Positions 26,173 to 34,009 of a stretch of DNA of 64,000 nt are shown piece by piece. Made by a program: the position numbers and the translations under genes. The DNA is from Fibrobacterota bacterium (lineage in GTDB: Bacteria > Fibrobacterota > Chitinivibrionia > Chitinivibrionales > Chitinispirillaceae): NCBI GenBank assembly GCA_023436205.1, contig JAEZKC010000097.1:62001-126000 (forward strand). The letters are read 5' to 3'. A model generated the notes under the pieces. That model did no database searches. It was not told the origin of the DNA and was given only the letters and a program-made list of their open reading frames with translations. Within the stretch, counting starts at the first letter, position 1. The number at the start of each line of letters is the position of its first letter.

Positions 26173-27741
26173 ATGTTAAAAAGGTTTCTTCCCACACTAT
26201 TGATAGTGGTTGCTGCCTCAGTCGTACAAGGATCAGCCCCCGTAGACTCCCTTTGCTTGAGGGCAGAATCAGCTTTTGATGAGGAAAAACTCGATTCTGC
26301 TTATTACTTCTACAAAAAGGCCTGGGAGCAGGGAATGGGAAAGGATAGTTTATATTACTTCTGGAGCAGAGTTTATACAAACAGGGGGATTCTTGATACA
26401 GCTCTTGCTTTAAATTTGGCTGTTAAGGGAAAAGTGGAACCTGAAAAGGTTTACGAGCAGCGGTATGTCATTTACAAGCTGCTGGGTTGGCAAGAGAAGG
26501 CAAACGATATTCTCGATTCGTTGAACCAGATTAAGGGTGATTGCACCCCCCTGGGACCCTCCCTTACTTTTGGAATTTCCACTGGAATGGGTCGAGAAAC
26601 TTATCAGAATGAACATGTTCTGAATTACGCCAAAAGTGACGGCGAAATACTTCCCGGTTTTGGTGCGGGGGCTACCGTAAATTGGAAAAAACGCCTGAGT
26701 GGGGCGACGCTGAACTGGGGAGGCAGGTTGCTTGCCGAACAGTACAATCTTAATGCCGATTTGAAGACGGAGATGGATTCTTTTGATCTTTCCGGCGGGG
26801 TATTTCTGAAAGCCCTGGATATTGGCGGAATGTGCTCCTTCGATGCAAACGTGAGCTGGTTAAAGTATTACGATGGAGTGTCGAGTCGTGTCGCATCTGC
26901 TGATATCATTTTCCGTTTACCGGATGTAAAAAAGCTGAAGATCGTGAGAGCCGGTGTTACTGTGGAGAACAACAGTGAGTCGGATCAATCGCAGTGGAGC
27001 TATTCCATTGACTACAATTCCTATGCACTGGCCAACTTCGGAATTTCCTATTCCGGAGGAGTGGCCATTTTGTTTTCTCAGGATGTTTTTTTCACTGATA
27101 CTCTGCCTTTTAAACTGTTTTACTATGATGATGGTACATACTATTCGGATGTCACGTACCAGAAGAAACTGGCTACCCCGAAGAACCCGCCTGAGCTTCA
27201 AAGCAAAGCTTTTCCGGCTGCGCTCAGGACGGTTTTTCCAGGAAAGGTTTTGAGCCTGTCAGCGTCGGTAAGTCCATCTTTCAGGTTATGGCGCTCCTTG
27301 AAGGGAACTGTGAATCTGGGTTGGAGTGTGTTTTATTATCCTTGGGAATATCAATGGCCGAGGCTCGGTTTTTCTCTTGATTCTTTGGCTTCGGCGGCCG
27401 AATACTTCCTGGTTGCCGATCAGAGTCCTCTTGTGGTGCGCAATCGGCTCGGCGGGCGCTATTATTTGGTTGAGGGCTTCAATGAGCAGGATGGGTCACT
27501 TGTTTTCAGAGAGCAGGCATTGGATATGGAGGTCTTGAGAGAAAAGAGGCTGGACAATGAATTATCTTTCAGTGTGAGTTTTGTTCAGTCACTTGGAATC
27601 AGGAATGATCTTGAACTGTCCGGAAGTGTTGCCAGAAGGTTTACCAGTTTGAGTCGCGGTGCACCGGTCATTTTTGTTCCGTTTACATTCCAAACTCGTC
27701 TTCAATGGATAATGAAATTGTTTTCAGGTAAGAAACCGTGA
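26173..27741 (+). CDS. outer-membrane protein with N-terminal TPR-like segment
   Basis: A 522-residue exported protein. A signal peptide (about residues 1-21) is followed by TPR-like helices (residues 25-115, AESAFDEEKLDSAYYFYKKAWEQG). A long beta-strand region rich in aromatic residues (about 130-520) is consistent with a barrel. There is no clear ribosome binding site at the ATG. Its stop overlaps the GTG of the TPR lipoprotein gene by four bases. As first large gene of the kinase operon it may be the sensed or controlled envelope component. Confidence 0.7.
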   Translation: MLKRFLPTLLIVVAASVVQGSAPVDSLCLRAESAFDEEKLDSAYYFYKKAWEQGMGKDSLYYFWSRVYTNRGILDTALALNLAVKGKVEPEKVYEQRYVIYKLLGWQEKANDILDSLNQIKGDCTPLGPSLTFGISTGMGRETYQNEHVLNYAKSDGEILPGFGAGATVNWKKRLSGATLNWGGRLLAEQYNLNADLKTEMDSFDLSGGVFLKALDIGGMCSFDANVSWLKYYDGVSSRVASADIIFRLPDVKKLKIVRAGVTVENNSESDQSQWSYSIDYNSYALANFGISYSGGVAILFSQDVFFTDTLPFKLFYYDDGTYYSDVTYQKKLATPKNPPELQSKAFPAALRTVFPGKVLSLSASVSPSFRLWRSLKGTVNLGWSVFYYPWEYQWPRLGFSLDSLASAAEYFLVADQSPLVVRNRLGGRYYLVEGFNEQDGSLVFREQALDMEVLREKRLDNELSFSVSFVQSLGIRNDLELSGSVARRFTSLSRGAPVIFVPFTFQTRLQWIMKLFSGKKP

Positions 27742-28418
27742 AAAAAAAGATCAAACTGTGTTTTGTGCTTTTTTGCAGCCTTCTATTTCAGTGCGGACCT
27801 TCCGAAATGGAAAAGGGCAATGCTTCTCTTGCCTTGGGTGATTATGAAATGGCGCAGGAGTTTTACTCCGGGATTCTTCGAAAAGATCCTTTGAATTCCG
27901 ATGCCCGCTTGGGTATGGGGAAGGCAATTCTCCAGAGAATTTCTGCTGAAAACAGCAGTGATTCTTTACTGTGGATACGGGCGGTAACTCATCTCGAAGC
28001 CGCCAGAACCATTAACTCTTCTCTGGAAGTGAACGGCCTTCTTTCTCAGGTCTGGCAGGAGAGGGCGTTTCAACTTCTGGCAAAGGATGACACCATCGAG
28101 GCTTTGAGTGCCTTGACTAGAGCAATAGAGCATGATTCCCGCAACATGGATGCTCTTAATCAGGCAGGAATAATCTATTTCCGGCTTGGAGAGGTGGGGA
28201 AGGCTAAGGCGATTTTCCAGAAAGCCTTGATTTGTGACAGCTTGAGCAGTTCTGTTTTGTTCAACCTGGGAATGGTGAACTGGCAGGAGCGGAACACAGC
28301 CGTTGCACATGATCTCTGGTTTCGCGCCCTTGAGATAACTCCGAATGATTCTGAAATTCTATACTGGTTTGCCAGAGCGGAAAAAGAGATCAGGGACGGG
28401 CAGGTGGAGGGAGAATGA
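27738..28418 (+). CDS. TPR-repeat lipoprotein
   Basis: A 226-residue lipoprotein with lipobox LLFQC (Cys19). It carries four or five tetratricopeptide-like helix pairs, such as GNASLALGDYEMAQEFYSGIL and GIIYFRLGEVGKAKAIFQKAL. The GTG start overlaps the previous stop (GTGA) and its own stop overlaps the kinase ATG (ATGA), so translation of the three genes is coupled. It is likely periplasmic-facing, a scaffold between the outer-membrane protein and the kinase; this is inference. Confidence 0.8.
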   Translation: MKKKIKLCFVLFCSLLFQCGPSEMEKGNASLALGDYEMAQEFYSGILRKDPLNSDARLGMGKAILQRISAENSSDSLLWIRAVTHLEAARTINSSLEVNGLLSQVWQERAFQLLAKDDTIEALSALTRAIEHDSRNMDALNQAGIIYFRLGEVGKAKAIFQKALICDSLSSSVLFNLGMVNWQERNTAVAHDLWFRALEITPNDSEILYWFARAEKEIRDGQVEGE

Positions 28419-29758
28419 CTATTCCCAAACTTCCTCCCGGATTTTCTCATCCCGTGCGTATCGGAGAAGGTGCGTTTGCCTCTGTTTACAGAGTACGCCA
28501 GACAGCACTGGACAGGTTGGTGGCAGTCAAGATTATCCCTGAAAAGAACCCCGCCAGGCGACAGGAACTGCTCAAGGAGGCCAGGACGCAAGCTTCGATC
28601 AGCAGTGACTGTATACCTCAGGTGTATGAGGCTTTCGAATGGAAAGGTTCTGTATGCATTGTGATGCAATGGGTGAAGGGGATACCCTTATCTCTACTGC
28701 TGGAATCCCAACTTTCCCAAAGTGACCGTCAAAATCTGGCAAATCTGTTTCTTAAATCCTTTTCAAATATTCATTCATGTAAATTGACTCATGGCGACAT
28801 TAAACCATCTAATCTGCTCGTGACATCAGGCGGAAAAATTGTTTTTGTGGATTTCGGTTTCAGTTCCAGTCTTTCGGATTCCGTAAAAAAGATCAGAGGA
28901 ACACCGGCGTTCATGGCTCCTGAGGTGTGGCAGTATGGAAACCAGATAGATCTGTTCCGTGGCGACGTCTACTCTGCCGGTAAGGTGCTGCAGCAAATAG
29001 TGGGAGTCGGGCAAAGCTGCCGGACAGTTGAAAGTGCACTGGAGAATGATCCCGGCAACAGACCTGCTGACGGAGAGTTGCTTTATGCACAATGGCTCTC
29101 GGAATTCGGTGATAGTCCTCAGAACGAGTTGTTTACGAAAAGGTATGACGTTTGCATATCGGAATACCTTTGTGTGAAGCTGCTTCTTGCATCAAAACAG
29201 CTTTTTTATGCCAACCGACTGGAGGAGGGATATTGGCTGTGCGTGGAATGTCTGGAGGAGAATTCCGAAAACAGTGAAGCTCTGAAGCTGCTGGAAGATT
29301 TCCCAATCAGATCAAAAATGAAGCAGTTTCGCAGAAGTTTGTATGCATTAAGCGCTGCAGGTATTGTGGTCTTAATCGCTGCAGTATCTTTTCTAGCCGG
29401 GAAGAAAAGTGCCAGAAACGAAATGGATATTGCCACTACCGCTAATCAATTGAGAATAATCACCTCCCGGTTGGGTGTTAAAGATACCACAGTGAAAGAA
29501 CAGTTGCCCTTAAGAAATGTCTTGCATGAGCCTGTGAGCACAATGAGTGCGGAAATAGTGTTCAGCAATCAGAAATGTATTGCCAGAGTTACTGTTGATG
29601 GAAATGATGCTTCGATGGATAGGGGAAGATTGAGGGTTGAACCGGGGGTCAGAAACGTTGTGGCTTTTGATTCTTCAGGGATGACTGTCTGGAAGGAAAC
29701 AGCTCCTTATTTTCCTTTTCAGGTCAAAAAAGTGCCAGTTGCAAAAGGTGGAAGGTGA
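28415..29758 (+). CDS. membrane Ser/Thr protein kinase (Hanks type)
   Basis: A 447-residue eukaryote-like kinase. Motifs in order: glycine loop GEGAFASVY, VAVKII lysine, catalytic loop HGDIKPSN (HGD in place of HRD), DFGFSS, and GTPAFMAPE for the activation segment. A helical cytoplasmic stretch follows, then a TM helix at about 309-328. The C-terminal domain of about 115 residues is predicted outside. Unlike PASTA kinases it has no known sensor repeat. It sits directly before the FHA-sigma54 activator gene (zero-base gap), the natural phospho-Thr reader. Confidence 0.9.
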   Translation: MTIPKLPPGFSHPVRIGEGAFASVYRVRQTALDRLVAVKIIPEKNPARRQELLKEARTQASISSDCIPQVYEAFEWKGSVCIVMQWVKGIPLSLLLESQLSQSDRQNLANLFLKSFSNIHSCKLTHGDIKPSNLLVTSGGKIVFVDFGFSSSLSDSVKKIRGTPAFMAPEVWQYGNQIDLFRGDVYSAGKVLQQIVGVGQSCRTVESALENDPGNRPADGELLYAQWLSEFGDSPQNELFTKRYDVCISEYLCVKLLLASKQLFYANRLEEGYWLCVECLEENSENSEALKLLEDFPIRSKMKQFRRSLYALSAAGIVVLIAAVSFLAGKKSARNEMDIATTANQLRIITSRLGVKDTTVKEQLPLRNVLHEPVSTMSAEIVFSNQKCIARVTVDGNDASMDRGRLRVEPGVRNVVAFDSSGMTVWKETAPYFPFQVKKVPVAKGGR

Positions 29759-31561
29759 ATGGACCAGTTCCCAAGGCTACGAGATGACAGTACAGGTGAA
29801 ATAATCACTCTTCGGGGGAGAATTTGTACAATTGGGGCCTCCAGAGAGTGCCCGGTTCGGGTAAGCGAGAAGGCAAGCAGTCCCATTATGGGACACATTC
29901 TTTTTTCGGAAGGCGCATTTCGCATACAGAAGCTTGTACATGACCTTGAAATAAAGCTGAATGGCAGAATACTGGAGACCATAGCCGAATTGCGCAATGG
30001 TGATAACTTGACCATAGGCAGAAGGTCTTTTACTTTTCATACTGAGGAAAGTGGATCACCTGTAGTACAGCATTTGAATTCTCCCATACTTGAACTTGTC
30101 AACAGCCTGGTATCTCTTCTGCGCAATAAAGATCAGGATGTTTTTTCCGGGATGGTTTCGAGTGTATGCCGGTTGCTGAAATCAGATGCATCAAGGCTTG
30201 TTATAGAGCATGAGGAGAGCGGGGAACGCAAAACCATTGCCCGGTTTCCTTCTGGAAGCGGGCTTGAGAGGTTTTCAAACAGAGCTATTGACTGGGCCAA
30301 ATCGGCAGGCAAAACTGTTCTGGCGCACGATAAGGAGTGGCTCGGGGAAAACCGCAGCATCTCTTCACTTGAAAAGAACCTTGTTACCTCGATCATGTGT
30401 GCTCCTCTTGTTTGTGAAAATCGGATTCTGGGTTATCTATATCTGGATAGATTGCAGGAGGAATCTCCTTTTACAGAACAAGACAGAGAGTTTTGTGATG
30501 CATTGATCCCCATATTTGCGGAGATACTTATTAATTACGAGGAACGTCGGAGGCAGCAGGAGATAATTGCCTCCTTGCAGAATAAAAGCGGCTCCGGCTG
30601 GTCGGGAATGATTTTCCAAAGTGATGCCATGTCTGCGGTGGTTCAGCTTGCCCGAAAATATGCCCGCACTGATTCACCTGTGTTGATCCAGGGGGAAACC
30701 GGAACAGGCAAGGAACTGCTTGCTCGTTTTGTGCATGAAAACTCGAGTCGTGCCGGTAAAGCTTTTAGAGCTATTAACTGTGGTGCCATCCCGGAAAACC
30801 TCATGGAATCAGAACTCTTCGGTTATGAAAAGGGGGCCTTTACTGGTGCAACTCAGCGAAAACTAGGACTCTTTGAGGCAGCGGAAGGGGGGACCGTTTT
30901 TCTGGACGAACTCGGGGAGCTTCCTTTTTCTCTGCAGGTGAAGCTTTTACGGGTGCTGCAGGAGGCGGAGGTCATTCGGGTTGGGGGAACAGAGCCGCTT
31001 AAAATAAATGTGAGAGTAGTAGCGGCGAGTAACAAAAATCTTGAAAGTGAAGTTGCCGGTGGGCGTTTCAGGCAGGATCTTTTCTTTCGTCTCAATGTGC
31101 TTTCTCTTCACATTCCCTCACTGCGGGAACGCGGGCAGGATGTCATTCTTCTCGGAGAATATTTTGTAAATCAATATTGTCAGCAGTTCGGGATGAAGGT
31201 GAAAACTCTTTCTGCACAGGCGAGAGCAGCTCTTGTTTCACATAGCTGGCCCGGGAATGTCAGAGAACTGGAAAATGTTGTTCAGAAGGCTATTCTTCTC
31301 TGTGATGGTCAAAGAATCGGTCCTGATCACATTATGATTCAGAATGTGGGGATGTCTTCTGTTTGGAATAATTCAGCTGATACTGGTTCAGGAACTCTGA
31401 AAGAAGCCAGGGCTAATGCCGAGAGGCGGGCTATTGTCAATGCTTTAAGCAAATCCAGAGGTAATATCTCCCTTGCAGGTAAACTGCTTGAAATCGATCG
31501 TAAATGGCTGATGAAAAAAATGGAAGAGCTTGGGATATCAATTGAAGAATTCAGGAGCTAG
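29759..31561 (+). CDS. FHA-GAF-AAA+-Fis sigma54-dependent activator
   Basis: A 600-residue bacterial enhancer-binding protein. FHA domain (about 18-95) reads phospho-Thr; GAF domain (about 120-265) may bind a ligand. The AAA+ domain has Walker A GETGTGKE (about 313), the sigma54 contact loop GAFTGA (about 359) and Walker B VFLDELGELP. A Fis-type HTH ends it (NISLAGKLLEIDRKWLMKKM). It remodels sigma54 RNA polymerase. The start follows the kinase stop without gap. Candidate target promoters lie at 32659, 35481 and 7136. Confidence 0.92.
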   Translation: MDQFPRLRDDSTGEIITLRGRICTIGASRECPVRVSEKASSPIMGHILFSEGAFRIQKLVHDLEIKLNGRILETIAELRNGDNLTIGRRSFTFHTEESGSPVVQHLNSPILELVNSLVSLLRNKDQDVFSGMVSSVCRLLKSDASRLVIEHEESGERKTIARFPSGSGLERFSNRAIDWAKSAGKTVLAHDKEWLGENRSISSLEKNLVTSIMCAPLVCENRILGYLYLDRLQEESPFTEQDREFCDALIPIFAEILINYEERRRQQEIIASLQNKSGSGWSGMIFQSDAMSAVVQLARKYARTDSPVLIQGETGTGKELLARFVHENSSRAGKAFRAINCGAIPENLMESELFGYEKGAFTGATQRKLGLFEAAEGGTVFLDELGELPFSLQVKLLRVLQEAEVIRVGGTEPLKINVRVVAASNKNLESEVAGGRFRQDLFFRLNVLSLHIPSLRERGQDVILLGEYFVNQYCQQFGMKVKTLSAQARAALVSHSWPGNVRELENVVQKAILLCDGQRIGPDHIMIQNVGMSSVWNNSADTGSGTLKEARANAERRAIVNALSKSRGNISLAGKLLEIDRKWLMKKMEELGISIEEFRS

Positions 31562-31934
31562 GCCTAACCGTTTTATCAGATGGTTACTTATAATCATAGG
31601 ATTGCTCTCAACATCAATGGGTTTGGTGGGGATAGTTCTTCCATTGGTGCCGACTACTCCTTTTTTGCTTCTTGCGGCGGCCTGTTTTATCCGCAGTTCT
31701 GAAAAATTCTACTCGTGGCTGATTAACTCTCCGGTTCTGGGAAGATACATACTTGCTTATAAAGAGAAGAGAGGTCTGCCCTTAAGGGCCAAGGTTTTTA
31801 TTCTTCTTTTTTTGTGGGTTACCATCTCTTTTTCTGCATTTGTGATGGTGTCACTCTGGTTTGTGCGAGTTTTTCTTTTTGTTATTGCCTCAGCGGTTAC
31901 TTACCATATTCTGTCGATTAGAACCAAAGTTTAG
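31530..31934 (+). CDS. DUF454 (YbaN-like) membrane protein
   Basis: An inner-membrane protein of about 134 residues. The DUF454 signature RWLLIIIGLLSTSMGLVGIVLPLVPTTPF lies in its first half and more hydrophobic helices follow. The start is uncertain: the frame opens with TTG at 31530 (GGAAGAG just before) or TTG at 31542, inside the end of the activator gene, and no ATG precedes the first helix. Overlap with the activator suggests coupled translation. Function unknown. Confidence 0.75.
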   Translation: MGYQLKNSGARPNRFIRWLLIIIGLLSTSMGLVGIVLPLVPTTPFLLLAAACFIRSSEKFYSWLINSPVLGRYILAYKEKRGLPLRAKVFILLFLWVTISFSAFVMVSLWFVRVFLFVIASAVTYHILSIRTKV

Positions 31935-31950
31935 CCACAAAATATGTGAT

Positions 31951-31966
31951 CGGTCTGCCTTTTGCT
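31951..31966 (+). promoter_or_regulatory. possible weak sigma54 promoter
   Basis: CGGTCTG-CCTT-TTGCT has GG and GC at the correct spacing and a good -12, but a poor -24 beyond GG. It lies 84 bases before the LPP20-like lipoprotein start. Confidence 0.25.
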
Positions 31967-32034
31967 TTTACAGATATGAGACAGAGTCGGTGTGAATGGC
32001 TCAGGGTTGTTTCAGCGGTAAAAGGGGGATCAGC

Positions 32035-32592
32035 ATGTATTGGCGACTCTTGCTTATTGGAATTGTGCTTTTCAGTGGATGCATTAACCGCTTTTCCAAG
32101 TCGGGGCAGTATGAAGACAGCGTTCCTCCCGAGCTTCAGCGCATCATCAAAGAAAAGTGTCAGGAGGGGCTTTATTCGGTGGGAGCAGCCACAGCTGCCG
32201 ACGAGATGATGGCCATAAACAAGGCTACCATGCAGGCCAGAGCCGAAATAGCACGTCAGTTCAAGGCTCAGGTCAATGTTTTACAAAAGGACTACCAGGA
32301 GGCGGTGAGCGAAAGAGCAACCGGGGAGTATTCTCAGGTGATGGATGTGTTTTCGACCCTTGAGCTCAACGGATCACAAATAATAAAGTCTATGGTCCGC
32401 CAGGGGGATAACAACCAGTATTCGGCAAAGGTGCTGGTGGCTGTTACTGCCCAAAGAATGAAGGAGGTAATTGACGAGCGCATGAGGGCGTTCACCTCTT
32501 TTAGAGCTGCGAAGGCTTATAAGGAACTGGAGGATCGGGTGGAGAGGGAGCGGGAACGAGCGCAATCCGAGGAGGATAGCGGGCAGTTCTGA
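32035..32592 (+). CDS. LPP20-like lipoprotein
   Basis: A 185-residue lipoprotein with lipobox LFSGC (Cys16). The mature part has the LPP20-like pattern: YSVGAATA, then a helix of Ala/Arg repeats (NKATMQARAEIARQF), then a strand pair ending YSAKVLVAVTAQRM, and a final charged helix (residues 150-185). The ATG at 32035 follows GGGGGA; the frame to 31996 is ignored. It is the last gene before the strong terminator at 32613. The protein at 34010 has a similar domain. Confidence 0.75.
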   Translation: MYWRLLLIGIVLFSGCINRFSKSGQYEDSVPPELQRIIKEKCQEGLYSVGAATAADEMMAINKATMQARAEIARQFKAQVNVLQKDYQEAVSERATGEYSQVMDVFSTLELNGSQIIKSMVRQGDNNQYSAKVLVAVTAQRMKEVIDERMRAFTSFRAAKAYKELEDRVERERERAQSEEDSGQF

Positions 32593-32599
32593 AACTGCC
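32582..32599. promoter_or_regulatory. inverted repeat, possible activator site upstream of sigma54 promoter
   Basis: GGCAGTT-CTGA-AACTGCC, perfect seven-base arms over the stop codon of the LPP20-like gene, about 70 bases upstream of the -24 at 32659. The reverse strand reads CGGCAGTTTC, also present at 35379-35388. Confidence 0.4.
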
Positions 32600-32612
32600 G
32601 GTTGCTGGTAAA

Positions 32613-32654
32613 GCGGCGTGTCCAGATTGATTTTGGATACGCCGCTGCTTTTTT
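32613..32654 (+). terminator. strong intrinsic terminator of the kinase operon
   Basis: 12-bp stem GCGGCGTGTCCA / TGGATACGCCGC (one G-T wobble), then TGCTTTTTT. It separates the regulator operon from the sigma54-driven genes. Confidence 0.9.
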
Positions 32655-32658
32655 ATCA

Positions 32659-32674
32659 TGGCATGTATGTTGCC
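32659..32674 (+). promoter_or_regulatory. sigma54 (RpoN) promoter
   Basis: TGGCATG-TATG-TTGCC has exact -24/-12 spacing. Predicted start is near 32685, 26 bases before the WD40 gene ATG. It sits immediately after the terminator T-run. Confidence 0.85.
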
Positions 32675-32710
32675 CTTTCTTTATGATGGACCATTTCAGA
32701 GGGTGTATAG

Positions 32711-34006
32711 ATGCCAAAATTGCTGCTTTTTTTCCTGCTCTTTATATCTTCCACTGTTGCTGCTCATTCGGGTGCGGTGGGTAGAATCTCTGTAAACGGT
32801 AAAAAGCAGGTCCTGAGCTGTTCAATCGATAATACGCTCAAACTCTGGGATGTAACCGGGGGTGATTTGACCCTCAGTTTCCGCTTGCCGCCCTGCGATG
32901 CGGGGGGGCTGTTTGCCTGTGCCTTGAGCCTTCAAGGAAGCATTGCTGCTTGCGCAGGGTGGCGGGTGCGTTCCGGTTCAGGGCTCCAATATGTGCTTTA
33001 TGCCTTTAAGCTTGACGGAAGCCTGTATTATGAAAAACTCCTTGAAGCTCCTCCGCTTGATCTGGAATTTTCGCATGATGGTAAGAGGATAGCGGCAACT
33101 TTCAGAGGTGGCGGAATCGGTTTCTTTGATGCCGAGACTGGAAATCTGCTTTCTCTGGCACAAAAGTCCTCTACCAGTGTTTACAGTTGCTCTTTCGATC
33201 CCGAGGGGAATCTGCTGTCTGCTGATTCAAGCGGGGTAATCAGTTTTTTCAATAGGGAGATGGTTCTCCTTGAGAGTCAGCTCATTTCCGGATCAGGAAT
33301 ACCGGTTAGTCTGGCTGTTTCACCTTCAGGGAAACTTGCTGCCATAGGATTTGAGAAACCTGCCGCACTGGCTGTCTTTTCGGTTCCCTCATTGAGTCTG
33401 ATCCGTCAGCTTGACTTCAGAGACGGGAGGAACAGTGCGCTTACAACCGTGGAATGGAATGGTGATGAGACGGTTGTCCTGGGCACCCGTTCTGGCGTTG
33501 ACAAACCGCTTTTTTTTCAATGGGAATTCGGAAGTGGTCTACTTAAAGAACAATACCTTGCTGCAGAGCCGGTTCTAGACCTGAAACGGGTTGAAGATCA
33601 CCTGATTTTTGGAGGACTCGCCGGAGTAGTGGGGTCTTTGGGTGAAAACGGCAGGGTACGCTATTTCGGGAATGCGGAACGGCAGGACGGTTTTGCTCTT
33701 AAGATTGTCAATTCGTTGACCGGTGAGGTGACCGATTCTCTGATTTCAATAGTGCTTGAAATTTCCGGCAACGAACAGCTGGTCGACTTTCAGGTATTTA
33801 TTAATGGAAAGCGTATGGCGGCGCTTTTCACTCAAGTCCTTTTTGATCTTCAGGATGCCCGTCGGCGAGTTATTATTCCCCTTGAAGCAGGGAAAAATGT
33901 TGTTGAGCTATGGGGCAGGGGTTCATCCGGGCGGACCGCTTCAGTGAAGGCTGTTTTTTACAGAAGAAAAGGTGTGCCAAACAATTCTTCTTTGCACATG
34001 AGGTGA
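32711..34006 (+). CDS. exported WD40-like beta-propeller protein
   Basis: A 431-residue protein with a signal peptide (cut after SSTVAA). WD40-type blades are visible, for example SIDNTLKLWDV, LDLEFSHDGKRIAATF, SCSFDPEGNLLSADSSGVISFF and LAVSPSGKLAAIGF. The C-terminal 100 residues resemble an Ig-like domain (VDFQVFINGKRM). It is probably periplasmic, a protein-interaction platform. GAGGG precedes the ATG. First gene of the unit driven by the sigma54 promoter at 32659; the DUF4384 gene follows after three bases. Confidence 0.8.
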   Translation: MPKLLLFFLLFISSTVAAHSGAVGRISVNGKKQVLSCSIDNTLKLWDVTGGDLTLSFRLPPCDAGGLFACALSLQGSIAACAGWRVRSGSGLQYVLYAFKLDGSLYYEKLLEAPPLDLEFSHDGKRIAATFRGGGIGFFDAETGNLLSLAQKSSTSVYSCSFDPEGNLLSADSSGVISFFNREMVLLESQLISGSGIPVSLAVSPSGKLAAIGFEKPAALAVFSVPSLSLIRQLDFRDGRNSALTTVEWNGDETVVLGTRSGVDKPLFFQWEFGSGLLKEQYLAAEPVLDLKRVEDHLIFGGLAGVVGSLGENGRVRYFGNAERQDGFALKIVNSLTGEVTDSLISIVLEISGNEQLVDFQVFINGKRMAALFTQVLFDLQDARRRVIIPLEAGKNVVELWGRGSSGRTASVKAVFYRRKGVPNNSSLHMR

Positions 34007-34009
34007 ACC

